From Paracoccus sp. (in: a-proteobacteria) (lineage in GTDB: Bacteria; Pseudomonadota; Alphaproteobacteria; Rhodobacterales; Rhodobacteraceae): a DNA stretch of 54,004 nt. This document shows positions 8,173 through 16,876 of the stretch, piece after piece (positions within the stretch are counted from its first letter, which is position 1; each line of letters begins with the position of its first letter). The position numbers and the translations under genes were made by a program. The notes under the pieces are model-generated. The model had not been told where the DNA came from and did no database searches. It saw only the letters and a list, made by a program, of their open reading frames with translations. The stretch is taken from NCBI RefSeq assembly GCF_030538755.1, contig NZ_JAUNTJ010000020.1, positions 1-54,004 on the forward strand, read 5' to 3'.

Positions 8173-8610
8173 ATGACGGGTGCCTCCGGCGGGGATATTT
8201 ATGGACCAAAGATGCCGCTGGCGGTTCGCTGGCCGGGGGCGCGGTTCTGCGATTTCGGCGACAGTGCCGATCTGTCGGCGCATCTGTTGGGGCTGATCCG
8301 CGCGGGTGTCAAAACGGCGACATGTGGTGCTTTGCGCGATTATCAGGCGGCGGGCGATCCGGTGCCGCGCGCGGGCGATGTGATGATTGCGCGCGATCAT
8401 GCGGGCCGTCCGGCGCTGGTTTACGAACTGACCGAGGTGGTGGTTCGCCCCTTTTGCGAGGTGCCCGAGGATTTCGCCTTGGCCGAGGGCGAGGGTGATT
8501 TCGCCGCCTGGCGCGCCGGACATCAGGCGTATTTTGCCCGCAATGGCGGCTTTGCGCCGGATATGCCACTGGTCTGCGAGCGGTTTCGTCTGGTCGAGGT
8601 GCTGGCGTGA
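8173..8610 (+). CDS. ASCH-domain protein (nucleic-acid-binding/RNA-modifying family)
   Basis: From ATG 8173 the protein has 145 residues. The ASCH fold is marked by [20 protein letters not shown] followed by [12 protein letters not shown], a central [25 protein letters not shown] strand region, and a C-terminal [12 protein letters not shown] strand. ASCH proteins bind RNA; characterised ones include the N4-acetylcytidine amidohydrolase YqfB and a Zymomonas ribonuclease. Specific activity here is unknown. GAGG six bases upstream supports 8173; GTG 8161 and ATG 8212 are alternatives. From 8173, family A repeat copy 2 is read in frame as GDIYGPKM, so the N-terminus is repeat-derived. The stop overlaps the macro-domain gene by 4 nt. 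Confidence 0.75.
   Translation: MTGASGGDIYGPKMPLAVRWPGARFCDFGDSADLSAHLLGLIRAGVKTATCGALRDYQAAGDPVPRAGDVMIARDHAGRPALVYELTEVVVRPFCEVPEDFALAEGEGDFAAWRAGHQAYFARNGGFAPDMPLVCERFRLVEVLA
8192..8214 (+). repeat. Intergenic repeat family A, copy 2 (in coding frame)
   Basis: GGGATATTT, AT, GGACCAAAGATG, preceded by GCCTCCGGCG. It lies 28 nt after the mccB stop and inside the apparent 5' end of the ASCH gene, where it encodes GDIYGPKM. Compare copies at 998-1020 and 48521-48543. Confidence 0.85.
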
Positions 8611-9104
8611 TCCGGGTCTGGCAGGGCGACATCACGACCTTGGCCGTGGATGCCATCGTCAATGCGGCCAATGAAAGCCTGCTGGGTGGCGGTGGTGTTG
8701 ATGGCGTCATTCACCGCGCCGCCGGTCCGGGATTGCTGGCGGAGTGTCGCGGCCTTGGCGGTTGCCCCACCGGTCAGGCGCGGATCACTGGCGGGTATGA
8801 TCTGCCGGCGCGCCATGTCATCCATACCGTTGGCCCGGTCTGGCGGGGTGGCGGGATGGGCGAGGCAGAGCTGCTGGCCGATGCCTATCGCAATTCGCTG
8901 GCGCTTGCGCGGCAGGCCGGGCTGCGCAGCATTGCCTTTCCCGCGATCTCGACCGGGGTTTATCGCTTTCCGCCCGATCAGGCGGCGCGCATCGCGGTTG
9001 CGGCTATGGGTGCGCATGGTGCCGGGCTGGATGTGACGCTGGTCGCCTTTGATGCCGCCTCGGCTGCGGTGCTGGAGCGGGCGCTTGCCGGGGGGCAGGG
9101 ATGA
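8607..9104 (+). CDS. Macro-domain ADP-ribose/O-acetyl-ADP-ribose hydrolase
   Basis: The 165-residue protein is a complete MacroD-type domain. It has [25 protein letters not shown]-type sequence near the N-terminus, [14 protein letters not shown] (phosphate-binding loop), [18 protein letters not shown], and [14 protein letters not shown] in the second loop. MacroD proteins release acetate from O-acetyl-ADP-ribose and remove ADP-ribose from acidic residues, phosphorylated nucleic-acid ends or acylated lysines. It starts with GTG overlapping the ASCH stop (GTGA). That coupling suggests the two work on related substrates, such as modified RNA or acyl-nucleotides. Why they sit within the leucine operon is not evident. 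Confidence 0.88.
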   Translation: MIRVWQGDITTLAVDAIVNAANESLLGGGGVDGVIHRAAGPGLLAECRGLGGCPTGQARITGGYDLPARHVIHTVGPVWRGGGMGEAELLADAYRNSLALARQAGLRSIAFPAISTGVYRFPPDQAARIAVAAMGAHGAGLDVTLVAFDAASAAVLERALAGGQG

Positions 9105-9210
9105 TGCGGTTGGCCGTTTCCCCGGCGGGCGTTATAGGTGGGGCCTGTGTTTCAACGGATGAGTGCGCCATGACCCGTTCCCCCCTTAACCTTACCCCCG
9201 CAGGTGCCGC

Positions 9211-10161
9211 ATGAATGTCGGTGCCGTCATCATTGGCCGGAACGAGGGCGAACGGCTGGTCCGTGCCCTTGCCGCCGCGCGCCGCGATCTGTCGCCCATC
9301 GTTTATGTTGACAGCGGATCGACCGATGGCAGCGTTCAGGCGGCTTTGGCGGCGGGTGCCGTGGTGGTCGAACTGGACATGTCGCAGCCCTTTACGGCGG
9401 CGCGGGCGCGGAACGCGGGCTTTGCGGCCTTTGGCGACAGCCCGCCAGAGTTCGTGCAGTTCATCGACGGCGATTGCGAGATGGTGCCGGGCTGGACCGA
9501 CACCGCGCTGGCCTTTCTGGCCGCCAACCCCAAGGCCGCCATCGCCGCGGGCCGGGTGCGCGAGCGCCACCCCGAGGCCAGCGTCTACAACCGGCTGTGT
9601 GACGCCGAGTGGGACACTCCTGTAGGTGAAGCCGATGCGGTCGGCGGTATCTTTATGGCCCGGTCGGCGGCGTTTGCGGCCGTGGGCGGCTTTGATCCCA
9701 CGCTGATCGCGGGCGAGGAACCCGAGCTGTGCCGTCGCCTGCGCGGGGCGGGCTGGACGATCTGGCGGCTGGATGCCGAAATGACGCTGCATGACGCGGC
9801 GATGACCCGCTTTGGCCAGTGGTGGCGGCGCGCGCGCCGGGGCGGCCATGCAGCGGCCGAAGGCGCGGCCTTGCCGGGGCCGGTGCCCGATGTGATTGCG
9901 CAGGGGCAGGCCCGGCGGGCGCTGATCTGGGGCGCGGCGATCCCTGCCGTGGTGGTGCTGGCTGCGCTGTTCGTGTCGCCATGGGCCTTGCTGCTGTTGC
10001 TGGTTTACCCGGTGCAGATCGCGCGTCTGGCGCGGCGCGGGCGGGGCTGGGAATGGGCCGCATTCAATACGCTGGGGAAATTCCCCGAAGCCCTGGGTGC
10101 GCTGCGGTTTTATCTGGGTCGGCTGACGCGGCGCCGTCAGGGCCTGATCGAATATAAATAA
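9211..10161 (+). CDS. Family 2 glycosyltransferase, membrane-anchored
   Basis: The 316-residue protein begins with the GT-A start MNVGAVIIGRNEGERLVRAL. It has VYVDSGSTDGS (nucleotide-binding region near 35), a DGDCEMVPGW metal-binding motif near residue 87, and GEEPELCRRLRGAGW near 170, which holds the catalytic-base region. Hydrophobic segments near residues 235-270 anchor it to the inner membrane. The sugar donor and acceptor are not predictable; a role in cell-surface polysaccharide is possible. It lies between the macro-domain gene (106-nt gap) and mccA (29-nt gap), same strand, and could be read from the leucine transcript. The 106-nt gap shows no clear signal. Confidence 0.82.
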   Translation: MNVGAVIIGRNEGERLVRALAAARRDLSPIVYVDSGSTDGSVQAALAAGAVVVELDMSQPFTAARARNAGFAAFGDSPPEFVQFIDGDCEMVPGWTDTALAFLAANPKAAIAAGRVRERHPEASVYNRLCDAEWDTPVGEADAVGGIFMARSAAFAAVGGFDPTLIAGEEPELCRRLRGAGWTIWRLDAEMTLHDAAMTRFGQWWRRARRGGHAAAEGAALPGPVPDVIAQGQARRALIWGAAIPAVVVLAALFVSPWALLLLLVYPVQIARLARRGRGWEWAAFNTLGKFPEALGALRFYLGRLTRRRQGLIEYK

Positions 10162-10190
10162 CGGCCCGTGCGGCCGGAAAGGGAGGGGAA

Positions 10191-12128
10191 ATGTTCGCCA
10201 AGATCCTGATCGCCAACCGGGGCGAGATTGCCTGCCGCGTGATCGACACCTGCCGCCGTCTGGGCGTGTCGCCGGTCGCGGTCTATTCCGATGCGGATCG
10301 CGGCGCGCGTCATGTCGCGCTGGCCGATGAGGCGGTGCATATCGGCGGCCCCGCGCCTGCCGACAGTTACCTGCGCGGCGATGTCATCATTCAGGCGGCG
10401 CTGGATACCGGCGCGCAGGCGATCCACCCCGGCTATGGCTTTCTGTCGGAAAACCCCGATTTCGTCGATGCGGTGCAGGCGGCGGGTCTGGCGTTCATCG
10501 GCCCTGACGCGGCGGCGATCCGCGCCATGGGGCTGAAGGATGCCGCCAAGGAGTTGATGGACAAGGCCGGGGTGCCGGTCGTTCCCGGCTATCAGGGCGA
10601 CAATCAGGACGCCGCCCATCTGGAATCCGAGGCGGGCAAGATCGGCTATCCGGTGCTTATCAAGGCGGTGGCAGGCGGCGGCGGCAAGGGGATGCGGCTG
10701 GTCGAACGCGCCGCCGATTTCGCCGCCGCGCTGGATTCGGCGCAATCCGAGGCGGCCAAGGCCTTTGGCAACCCGAATGTGCTGATCGAGAAATACATCC
10801 AGCAGCCCCGCCATATCGAAGTGCAGGTCTTTGGCGACGGCACCCGTGCCGTGCATCTGTTCGAACGCGACTGTTCCTTGCAGCGCCGTCACCAGAAGGT
10901 CATCGAGGAAGCCCCGGCCCCCGACATGCCCGAAAACGTCCGCGCCGTGATGGGGGCGGCGGCGGTTCGTGCCGCCGAGGCGATCGGCTATAAAGGGGCG
11001 GGCACGATTGAATTCATCGTCGATGGCTCGGGCGGGCTGCGCGAGGACGGGTTCTGGTTCATGGAAATGAACACTCGTCTGCAAGTCGAACATCCCGTGA
11101 CCGAGGCGATCACCGGCGTCGATCTGGTCGAATGGCAGTTGCGCGTGGCGGCGGGCGAACCCTTGCCCGCGCAGCAGCAAGACCTGTCGATCAAGGGTCA
11201 CGCCTTTGAAGCGCGGCTTTACGCCGAAGATGTGCCCGCCGGGTTCCTGCCCGCCACCGGCACGCTGGCGCATCTGGCCTTTCCCGATGGCGCACGGATC
11301 GAAACCGGCGTGCGGCAGGGCGACAGCATCAGCCCGTGGTATGACCCGATGATCGCCAAGATCATCACCCATGGCGCCACCCGCGCCATTGCCCTGCGCG
11401 CGATGGAATCGGCGCTGATCGACACCGAGGTGGCGGGGTCTGTCACCAACCTCGAATTCCTGATCGCACTGACGCGGCATCAGGGCTTTAACAAGGGCGA
11501 GGTGGACACCGGGCTGATCGGGCGCGACCTTGATGCGCTGGTCGCCGCCAGCGAACCCGATCCGCGCACCCGTGCGCTGGCCGTGATCGGGCTGGCGGGC
11601 CTTGCCGCACCCGATGCGCGTGGCGGCATGACCCTGTGGCAACCGCTGCGCCGCACGGTGACATGGGACGGCGGCGAGGCCGTGATCGAGGTGCAAGGCC
11701 CCGGTTCGGCCCGCGTCACGCTGGACGACGGCAGCGCGCATGAGGTGCGCTGGCAGTCGGGGCGCTGGTGGGTCGATGACAGCCTGCGGCGCAGTCGCAT
11801 CATCAGCCATCCGGCGGGGGTGTCGGTCTTTGGCGGGCGCAGCCTGACCCTGGTGCCGCTGGACCCGCTGGACCGCGCGGCCGAGGAAACCGGCGGCGGG
11901 CTGACGCTTTCGCCCATGCCGGGGCTGGTGAAATCGGTATTCGTTCAGGCGGGCCAGCAGGTCGCGGCGGGCGACCGGCTGTGCATCCTCGAAGCGATGA
12001 AGATGGAACACACCCTGACCGCCGCCCGCGATGGCACCGTGGCCGAGGTGCTGGCGCAGGCCGGCGATCAGGTCGAGGCCGGCGCTCCGCTGATCCGGCT
12101 GCAAGATGACGCCGAGGCGGCGGCATGA
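10191..12128 (+). CDS. mccA: 3-methylcrotonyl-CoA carboxylase, biotin-containing (alpha) subunit
   Basis: The 645-residue protein contains biotin carboxylase, then the BT linker, then the biotinyl carrier. The carboxylase domain (about 1-450) opens with FAKILIANRGEIACRV and has IHPGYGFLSENPDF, the ATP-grasp loop AVAGGGGKGMR near 160, FERDCSLQRRHQKVIEEAP and MEMNTRLQVEHPVTE. The C-terminal carrier domain has the biotinylation site EAMKMEHT with the target lysine at residue 604. It carboxylates biotin with bicarbonate and ATP, then delivers the group to MccB. Upstream is a GGGAGGGG ribosome site. It overlaps the GST-like gene by 4 nt. The biotin ligase is not in the window. Confidence 0.93.
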   Translation: MFAKILIANRGEIACRVIDTCRRLGVSPVAVYSDADRGARHVALADEAVHIGGPAPADSYLRGDVIIQAALDTGAQAIHPGYGFLSENPDFVDAVQAAGLAFIGPDAAAIRAMGLKDAAKELMDKAGVPVVPGYQGDNQDAAHLESEAGKIGYPVLIKAVAGGGGKGMRLVERAADFAAALDSAQSEAAKAFGNPNVLIEKYIQQPRHIEVQVFGDGTRAVHLFERDCSLQRRHQKVIEEAPAPDMPENVRAVMGAAAVRAAEAIGYKGAGTIEFIVDGSGGLREDGFWFMEMNTRLQVEHPVTEAITGVDLVEWQLRVAAGEPLPAQQQDLSIKGHAFEARLYAEDVPAGFLPATGTLAHLAFPDGARIETGVRQGDSISPWYDPMIAKIITHGATRAIALRAMESALIDTEVAGSVTNLEFLIALTRHQGFNKGEVDTGLIGRDLDALVAASEPDPRTRALAVIGLAGLAAPDARGGMTLWQPLRRTVTWDGGEAVIEVQGPGSARVTLDDGSAHEVRWQSGRWWVDDSLRRSRIISHPAGVSVFGGRSLTLVPLDPLDRAAEETGGGLTLSPMPGLVKSVFVQAGQQVAAGDRLCILEAMKMEHTLTAARDGTVAEVLAQAGDQVEAGAPLIRLQDDAEAAA

Positions 12129-12781
12129 TCCACCTGCACCACGCCCCCGGCTCGCGCAGTTTTCGGGTGATCTGGCTGCTAGAGGAACTGGGCCTCGATT
12201 ACGCGCTGACGGCCTATGATTTCGCTGACGGCAGCCTGCGCAGCCCCGATCATCTGGCGCGTTCTCCGGCGGGCAAGGTGCCGGCGCTGGAAATCGACGG
12301 CACCGCGCTGTTCGAATCCGGTGCCATCCTGCAATACCTGACCGAGCGTGCGGGCCAACTGGCCCCCGCGTCCGGGGCGGCGGAACGCGCCGATTTCCTG
12401 CAATGGCTGCACTTTGCCGAAACGCAGGCGATCTGCGTTCAGAACCTGAACATCCAGTATAACTTCATCCGTCCCGAAAGCGCGCGATCCGTGCCGTTCA
12501 TCAAGCTGGAAACCAGACGGCTGGCCCTCAGCGCCCGCGCTCTGGAATCGCGCCTGACCGGGCGCGACTACCTGCTGGACAGCGGCTTTTCCGCCGCCGA
12601 CTGCATGTTCGGCTTTAACGTGCGGTCGCTGTTCCACTTTTTGCCCGCCGATGACTACCCGGCCACCGCCGCATGGTGGTCGCGAATGCAGACACGCCCG
12701 GCCTGCGCCCGCGCCCTGACGCGCGAAGGCGGCGATATGCTGACACGGGATTTTTATGAGGTGCCTGATGAACCGCGTTGA
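12125..12781 (+). CDS. Glutathione S-transferase family protein
   Basis: The 218-residue protein has an N-terminal thioredoxin-like domain beginning IHLHHAPGSRSFRVIWLLEELGL, with SPAGKVPALEIDGTALFESGAILQYL providing the glutathione-binding cis-Pro and ES motif. An all-helical C-terminal domain follows, ending near TRPACARAL. Its substrate is unknown. Its start overlaps mccA by 4 nt and its end overlaps mvaB by 14 nt, so it is firmly embedded in the leucine operon. A role in dealing with reactive intermediates such as unsaturated acyl-CoAs is an inference only. Confidence 0.85.
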   Translation: MIHLHHAPGSRSFRVIWLLEELGLDYALTAYDFADGSLRSPDHLARSPAGKVPALEIDGTALFESGAILQYLTERAGQLAPASGAAERADFLQWLHFAETQAICVQNLNIQYNFIRPESARSVPFIKLETRRLALSARALESRLTGRDYLLDSGFSAADCMFGFNVRSLFHFLPADDYPATAAWWSRMQTRPACARALTREGGDMLTRDFYEVPDEPR

Positions 12782-13628
12782 AATCTTTGAAATGGGTCCG
12801 CGCGACGGGCTGCAAAACGAAAAGCGGCTGATCCCGGCGGCAGACAAGATCGCGCTGGTGGACCTGCTGTCACAGGCGGGGTTCCGGCGCATCGAAGTCA
12901 CCAGCTTTGTCAGCCCGAAATGGGTGCCGCAGATGGCCGACGCGGCGCAGGTGATGGCGGGCATCACCCGCGCCCCCGGCGTCAGCTATGCGGTGCTGAC
13001 CCCGAACACCAAGGGCTATGACGCCGCCCGCGCCGCCCGCGCCGACGAGGTGGCCATCTTCGCCAGCGCATCCGAGGGGTTCTCCAGGGCCAACCTCAAC
13101 GCCACCATCGCCGAAAGCCTGGAACGGTTTGCCCCGGTGGCGCAGGCGGCCAAGTCCGACGGAATCCGGGTGCGCGGCTATGTCTCGGTGGTGACGGATT
13201 GCCCCTTCGACGGCCCGACGCCGCCCGAAAACGTCGCCCGCGTCGCCGCCGCGCTGCGCGATATGGGCTGCTATGAAATCAGCCTTGGCGACACCATCGG
13301 GCAGGGCCGCCCCGAAACCATCGACGCCATGCTGGCCGCCGTGCTGAACGAACTGCCCGCCGAACAACTGGCGGGCCATTACCACGACACGGCGGGCCGG
13401 GCACTGGCCAATATCGACGCCAGCCTCGCGCGAGGCCTGCGCGTGTTCGACGCAGCCGTGGGCGGGCTTGGCGGTTGCCCCTATGCGCCCGGCGCGCAAG
13501 GCAATGTCGCCACCGAAGCGGTCGCCGCCCATCTGGCCGCACAGGGCTATGACACCGGGCTGGATATGCAGATCATCGACAAAGCCGCCGCCATGGCGCA
13601 GGCGCTGCGAAAGGGAAGCCATGTTTGA
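12768..13628 (+). CDS. mvaB: Hydroxymethylglutaryl-CoA lyase
   Basis: This 286-residue DRE-TIM metallolyase splits 3-hydroxy-3-methylglutaryl-CoA into acetoacetate and acetyl-CoA, the last leucine-specific step. It carries EMGPRDGLQNE near residue 8 (catalytic Arg and metal-binding Asp), SFVSPKWVPQMAD, LGDTIGQG, HYHDTAGRALANI (metal His), and the family signature VGGLGGCPYAPGAQGN with the active-site cysteine. ATG 12768 is chosen because GAGG lies six bases upstream and homologues begin just before the EMGPRDGLQ motif. The upstream ATG at 12756 would have no ribosome site. It overlaps the GST gene by 14 nt and liuC by 8 nt. The symbol liuE is equally used. Confidence 0.93.
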   Translation: MNRVEIFEMGPRDGLQNEKRLIPAADKIALVDLLSQAGFRRIEVTSFVSPKWVPQMADAAQVMAGITRAPGVSYAVLTPNTKGYDAARAARADEVAIFASASEGFSRANLNATIAESLERFAPVAQAAKSDGIRVRGYVSVVTDCPFDGPTPPENVARVAAALRDMGCYEISLGDTIGQGRPETIDAMLAAVLNELPAEQLAGHYHDTAGRALANIDASLARGLRVFDAAVGGLGGCPYAPGAQGNVATEAVAAHLAAQGYDTGLDMQIIDKAAAMAQALRKGSHV

Positions 13629-14403
13629 AACCATCAGGATCGACACCGACACGCGCGGCGTAGCCACACTGACCTTGGCCCGCGCCGAAAAACACAACGC
13701 CCTGTCGGCGCAGATGATCGACGAACTGACGCAGGCGGCCAAACAGCTTGGCGATGATCCCTCCGTGCGCGTCGTGGTGCTGGCGGCCGAGGGCAAATCC
13801 TTCTGCGCGGGCGGCGATCTGGGCTGGATGCGCGACCAGATCGTCGCCGATGCCGAAACCCGCGCGGCGGGTGCCCGCAATCTGGCAATGATGCTGTTTT
13901 CGCTGAACACGCTGCCCAAGCCGCTGATCGCCCGCGTGCAGGGCAACGCTTTTGGCGGCGGCGTCGGCATGATGGCGGTCAGCGACGTGGTGATCGCCGC
14001 CGACAGCGCCAGCTTTGGCCTGACCGAGGTCAAGCTGGGCCTGATCCCGGCCACCATCGGCCCCTATGTTCTGGCCCGCATGGGCGAAGACAAGGCGCGC
14101 CGGGTGTTCTTTTCCGCCCGCCTGTTCGGCGCAGACGAAGCCGAACGGCTGAACCTCGTCAGCCGCGTGGTCCCGGCCGATGCGCTGGACGACGCGATCG
14201 AGGCCGAAATCGCCCCCTATATGGCCGCAGCCCCCGGTGCCGTCGCCGCCGCCAAGGCGCAATGCCGCGCCTATGGCCCGCAGATCGACCCGGCGCGGAT
14301 CGAAGACAGCATCACCCGGCTGGTCGCGGCATGGCAAGGCGACGAAGCCCCCGAAGGAATCGCGGCATTCTTCGACAAACGCAAAGCAAACTGGGTGCGC
14401 TGA
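13621..14403 (+). CDS. liuC: Enoyl-CoA hydratase, probable methylglutaconyl-CoA hydratase
   Basis: The 260-residue crotonase-family protein has RAEKHNALSAQMIDEL, the oxyanion-hole motif SFCAGGDLGWM near residue 60, and AFGGGVGMMAVSDVVIA. GLTEVKLGLIPATIGPYV resembles AUH-type methylglutaconyl-CoA hydratases. It would hydrate 3-methylglutaconyl-CoA to HMG-CoA, linking MccAB to MvaB, and its 8-nt overlap with mvaB fits. ATG 13621 begins the family N-terminus MFETIRIDTDTRG; an in-frame extension upstream to 13468 lies entirely inside mvaB and is rejected. It is the last gene of the leucine unit and converges on ung. Confidence 0.88.
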   Translation: MFETIRIDTDTRGVATLTLARAEKHNALSAQMIDELTQAAKQLGDDPSVRVVVLAAEGKSFCAGGDLGWMRDQIVADAETRAAGARNLAMMLFSLNTLPKPLIARVQGNAFGGGVGMMAVSDVVIAADSASFGLTEVKLGLIPATIGPYVLARMGEDKARRVFFSARLFGADEAERLNLVSRVVPADALDDAIEAEIAPYMAAAPGAVAAAKAQCRAYGPQIDPARIEDSITRLVAAWQGDEAPEGIAAFFDKRKANWVR

Positions 14404-14420
14404 CCACGACCCAATTCAGA

Positions 14421-14447
14421 CGCGGCGCGGCCTTATTCAGCGCCGCG
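14421..14447. terminator. Hairpin between convergent liuC and ung
   Basis: CGCGGCGC (14421-14428) and GCGCCGCG (14440-14447) form a perfect 8-bp stem around an 11-nt loop that contains the ung stop codon. There is no T-run on either side. Its position between converging genes suggests a shared terminator, but the evidence is moderate. Confidence 0.45.
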
Positions 14448-15125
14448 CCCGCCGCTTCCTGTTTGTTGAAATACGCATCTTGGGGCACGACCGGCCCAAT
14501 CGACGCCAACCTCGCCCCTTGCCGCAAGCCACTCATTCACCCGCCCAAACGGCCGCGACCCGAAAAAGCCGCGCCGCGCCGACAGGGGCGAGGGATGCGC
14601 GCTCTCGATCACCAGATCATCGGCCCCCGGCAAACCGGCAGCGGCCTTTTGCGCATGGCCGCCCCACAGGATAAAGGCGATGGGGCGGTGGCGCTGCGCT
14701 TCGGCGATGGCCTGACGGGCCAGCCGATCCCAGCCCCAGCGGGCATGAGCCCCCGCCGCGCCGGGTTCCACCGACAGGGATGTGTTCAGCAGCAACACCC
14801 CCTGAGCGGCCCAATGCGACAGGTCGCCGGTTTCAGGCGCCGCGCCAAGATCGTCGCGCAATTCTCTGAAAATATTTGACAAAGACCGGGGCAGGGGCGT
14901 TTCCGGCGTCACCGAAAACGCCAGCCCGTTGGCATGGCCGGGGGTGGGATAGGGGTCTTGCCCCCAAATCACCACGCGCGCGCGATCCGGTGGCACCGCA
15001 TCAAGCGCGGCAAAGACGCGCGCGGGGCCGGGCAGCCAGTCGCTGACCCGCTCCAACCGGGTGCGGATGGCGGGCCAGTCGTCGGTAAAGAACGGCAGAT
15101 GCGCCCATGCGGCGGGCGGAATCAT
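14433..15125 (-). CDS. ung: Uracil-DNA glycosylase, family 1, with repeat-derived C-terminus
   Basis: The 230-residue protein removes uracil from DNA. It has the water-activating motif [21 protein letters not shown] (catalytic Asp), [40 protein letters not shown] and the [14 protein letters not shown] motif. The start at 15125 overlaps the trpD stop by 4 nt. The fold should end about [17 protein letters not shown]. Beyond that the frame runs through family B repeat (14454-14485) read backwards, adding a tail that includes [13 protein letters not shown] and ending at TAA. The repeat therefore supplies the present C-terminus. The position directly after trpD, where trpC is often found in relatives, is notable. 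Confidence 0.9.
   Translation of the reverse strand: MIPPAAWAHLPFFTDDWPAIRTRLERVSDWLPGPARVFAALDAVPPDRARVVIWGQDPYPTPGHANGLAFSVTPETPLPRSLSNIFRELRDDLGAAPETGDLSHWAAQGVLLLNTSLSVEPGAAGAHARWGWDRLARQAIAEAQRHRPIAFILWGGHAQKAAAGLPGADDLVIESAHPSPLSARRGFFGSRPFGRVNEWLAARGEVGVDWAGRAPRCVFQQTGSGGRGAE
14454..14485 (+). repeat. Intergenic repeat family B, copy 1 (inside the ung 3' end)
   Basis: It reads GCTTCCTGTTTGTT, then GAAATACGCATC, then TTGGGG. It matches 30141-30172 and 43329-43360. Here it lies in the last 20 or so codons of ung, on the opposite strand from the gene. Confidence 0.85.
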
Positions 15126-16150
15126 GCCTCGGGCGGGCCGGTGACATCGGCCAGTGCGATCAGCCTGGCCTTGGCCGCGCCGCTGTCGATGGATTCGGCG
15201 GCCCGCGCCGCGCCTTCGCGCAGATCGGCGGCAGCGCCCGCAATCACCAGCGCCGCCGCCGCGTTCAGCAGCACGGCATCGCGGTAAGCCCCGGTCGCGC
15301 CATCCAGCAACGCGCGGAAGGCGGCAGCGTTTTCCGACGGCTCGCCGCCGATGATCGCCTCGAACGGGTGAACCGGCAGGCCCGCATCCTCGGGGTGGAG
15401 GGTGAATTCCGTCACCTTGCCGCCATCCAGCGCCGCAACCCATGATTCACCGGCGATGGACAGCTCGTCCGTGCCATCGCCGCCATGCACCAGCCAGGCC
15501 GCGTCAGACCCCAGATCGCGCAGCACCTCGGCCATGGGCCGCAGCCAGTCGCGGCTGAATGCGCCGGTCAACTGCCGCCGCACCGAGGCCGGATTCGTCA
15601 GCGGCCCCAGCAGGTTAAAGATCGTGCGCGTGCCCAGTTCGGCGCGCGGAGCGCCAACGTGGCGCATCGCCGGGTGGTGCATCGGCGCCATCATAAAGCA
15701 GATGCCCGCCCGGCTCAGCGCATCTTGTGCCACCGCCGGGCCGCCCATGACATTGATGCCCATCTGGGTCAGCGCATCCGCCGCGCCCGATTTCGACGAC
15801 AGGTTGCGGTTGCCATGCTTGGCCACCGGCACCCCCGCGCCCGCGACGACAAAGGCGGTGGCGGTGGAAATGTTCAGCGTTCCCTTGCCATCGCCGCCGG
15901 TGCCCACGATGTCGATCGCCCCCTCGGGCGCGGTGATGCGGTTCATGCGGGCGCGCATACTGCGGGCGGCGGCGGCGATTTCATCGACCGTTTCGCCCCG
16001 CACCCGCAGCGCCATCAGCAGGCCGCCGATCTGTGCGGGCGTGGCGGCTCCGTCGAACAGCGCGCCAAAGGCGGCCTCGGCCTCGGTTCCGGTCAGGGGG
16101 CGGGTGGCGGCAAGGCCGATCAGCGGGCGGATGTCTGCCGGGGCGGTCAT
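15122..16150 (-). CDS. trpD: Anthranilate phosphoribosyltransferase
   Basis: The 342-residue protein transfers phosphoribose from PRPP to anthranilate, the second step of tryptophan synthesis. It contains [18 protein letters not shown] (PRPP-binding GTGGD loop, near residue 80), [48 protein letters not shown]-type sequence, and [11 protein letters not shown] (metal-binding DE pair). Length is normal. It overlaps trpG by 4 nt upstream and ung by 4 nt downstream. The usual next gene, trpC, is absent from the window, as are trpA, trpB and trpF. Confidence 0.95.
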   Translation of the reverse strand: MTAPADIRPLIGLAATRPLTGTEAEAAFGALFDGAATPAQIGGLLMALRVRGETVDEIAAAARSMRARMNRITAPEGAIDIVGTGGDGKGTLNISTATAFVVAGAGVPVAKHGNRNLSSKSGAADALTQMGINVMGGPAVAQDALSRAGICFMMAPMHHPAMRHVGAPRAELGTRTIFNLLGPLTNPASVRRQLTGAFSRDWLRPMAEVLRDLGSDAAWLVHGGDGTDELSIAGESWVAALDGGKVTEFTLHPEDAGLPVHPFEAIIGGEPSENAAAFRALLDGATGAYRDAVLLNAAAALVIAGAAADLREGAARAAESIDSGAAKARLIALADVTGPPEA

Positions 16151-16752
16151 GCGGCGGCCTTTCGCGGGGCACAGCGGCCAAGGAAGGTTTCGATCATCGC
16201 GTGCCCGTGTTCCGAAGCGATGGATTCGGGGTGGAACTGCACGCCTTCGATGGGCAGATCGTTGTGGATCACCCCCATGATCGTGCCATCCCCGGCCCGC
16301 GCCGTCACCCGCAGCACATTGGGCAGGCTGTCGGGCGCAATCGTCAGCGAGTGATAGCGCGTCGCCCGCAGCGGCGAGGGCAGGCCGGTGAAAACCCCGG
16401 TGCCGTCGTGGATCATCTCGTCAACCTTGCCATGCAGGATACGGTCGGCGCGGATGATGCGGCCGCCAAACGCCTCGCCGATGGACTGGTGGCCAAGGCA
16501 CACCCCCAGCAGCGGGATGCGCGTTTCCGCCACCGCCGCGATCAGCGGCAGGCAGATCCCCGCCTGCGCCGGATCGCAGGGACCGGGCGAGATCACGATC
16601 CCGTCGGGTTCCAGCGCCAGGGCCTGATCCACCGTCAGGGCATCATTGCGCCGCACATCGACCGTGGCCCCCGCTTCGCCCAGATAATGCACCAGATTCC
16701 ATGTAAAGCTGTCATAATTGTCGATCAGCAGGATGCGAGGCGTATGCTTCAT
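16147..16752 (-). CDS. trpG: Anthranilate synthase glutamine amidotransferase component
   Basis: The 201-residue class I glutamine amidotransferase supplies ammonia to TrpE. It begins [18 protein letters not shown]. It has [12 protein letters not shown], the nucleophile motif [18 protein letters not shown] (Cys near residue 86), RYHSLTI, and the catalytic His/Glu in [11 protein letters not shown]. trpE lies about 4 kb away on the plus strand with ppiD, so the two subunits are transcribed from separate units. On the minus strand a small GGGGG/CCCCC hairpin (16768-16783) lies 16 nt before the start codon; it could affect translation, but no Trp-rich leader peptide was seen. Confidence 0.94.
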   Translation of the reverse strand: MKHTPRILLIDNYDSFTWNLVHYLGEAGATVDVRRNDALTVDQALALEPDGIVISPGPCDPAQAGICLPLIAAVAETRIPLLGVCLGHQSIGEAFGGRIIRADRILHGKVDEMIHDGTGVFTGLPSPLRATRYHSLTIAPDSLPNVLRVTARAGDGTIMGVIHNDLPIEGVQFHPESIASEHGHAMIETFLGRCAPRKAAA

Positions 16753-16876
16753 GGCGGTTCCTTGGCCGGGGGTTGTTTCCCCCGTGAAAATGACCCGCTA
16801 TAGATGGGCCATCCGGCGGCAGGGGGTCAACCCCGGCCGGGCGGAAGGCTGAAAGAAACGTAAAGACGGCGGGCAG

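Noticed and set aside
10137-12104. A 655-codon minus-strand frame antisense to mccA
   Set aside because: Composition is that of a reverse-strand shadow, and mccA is unambiguous.
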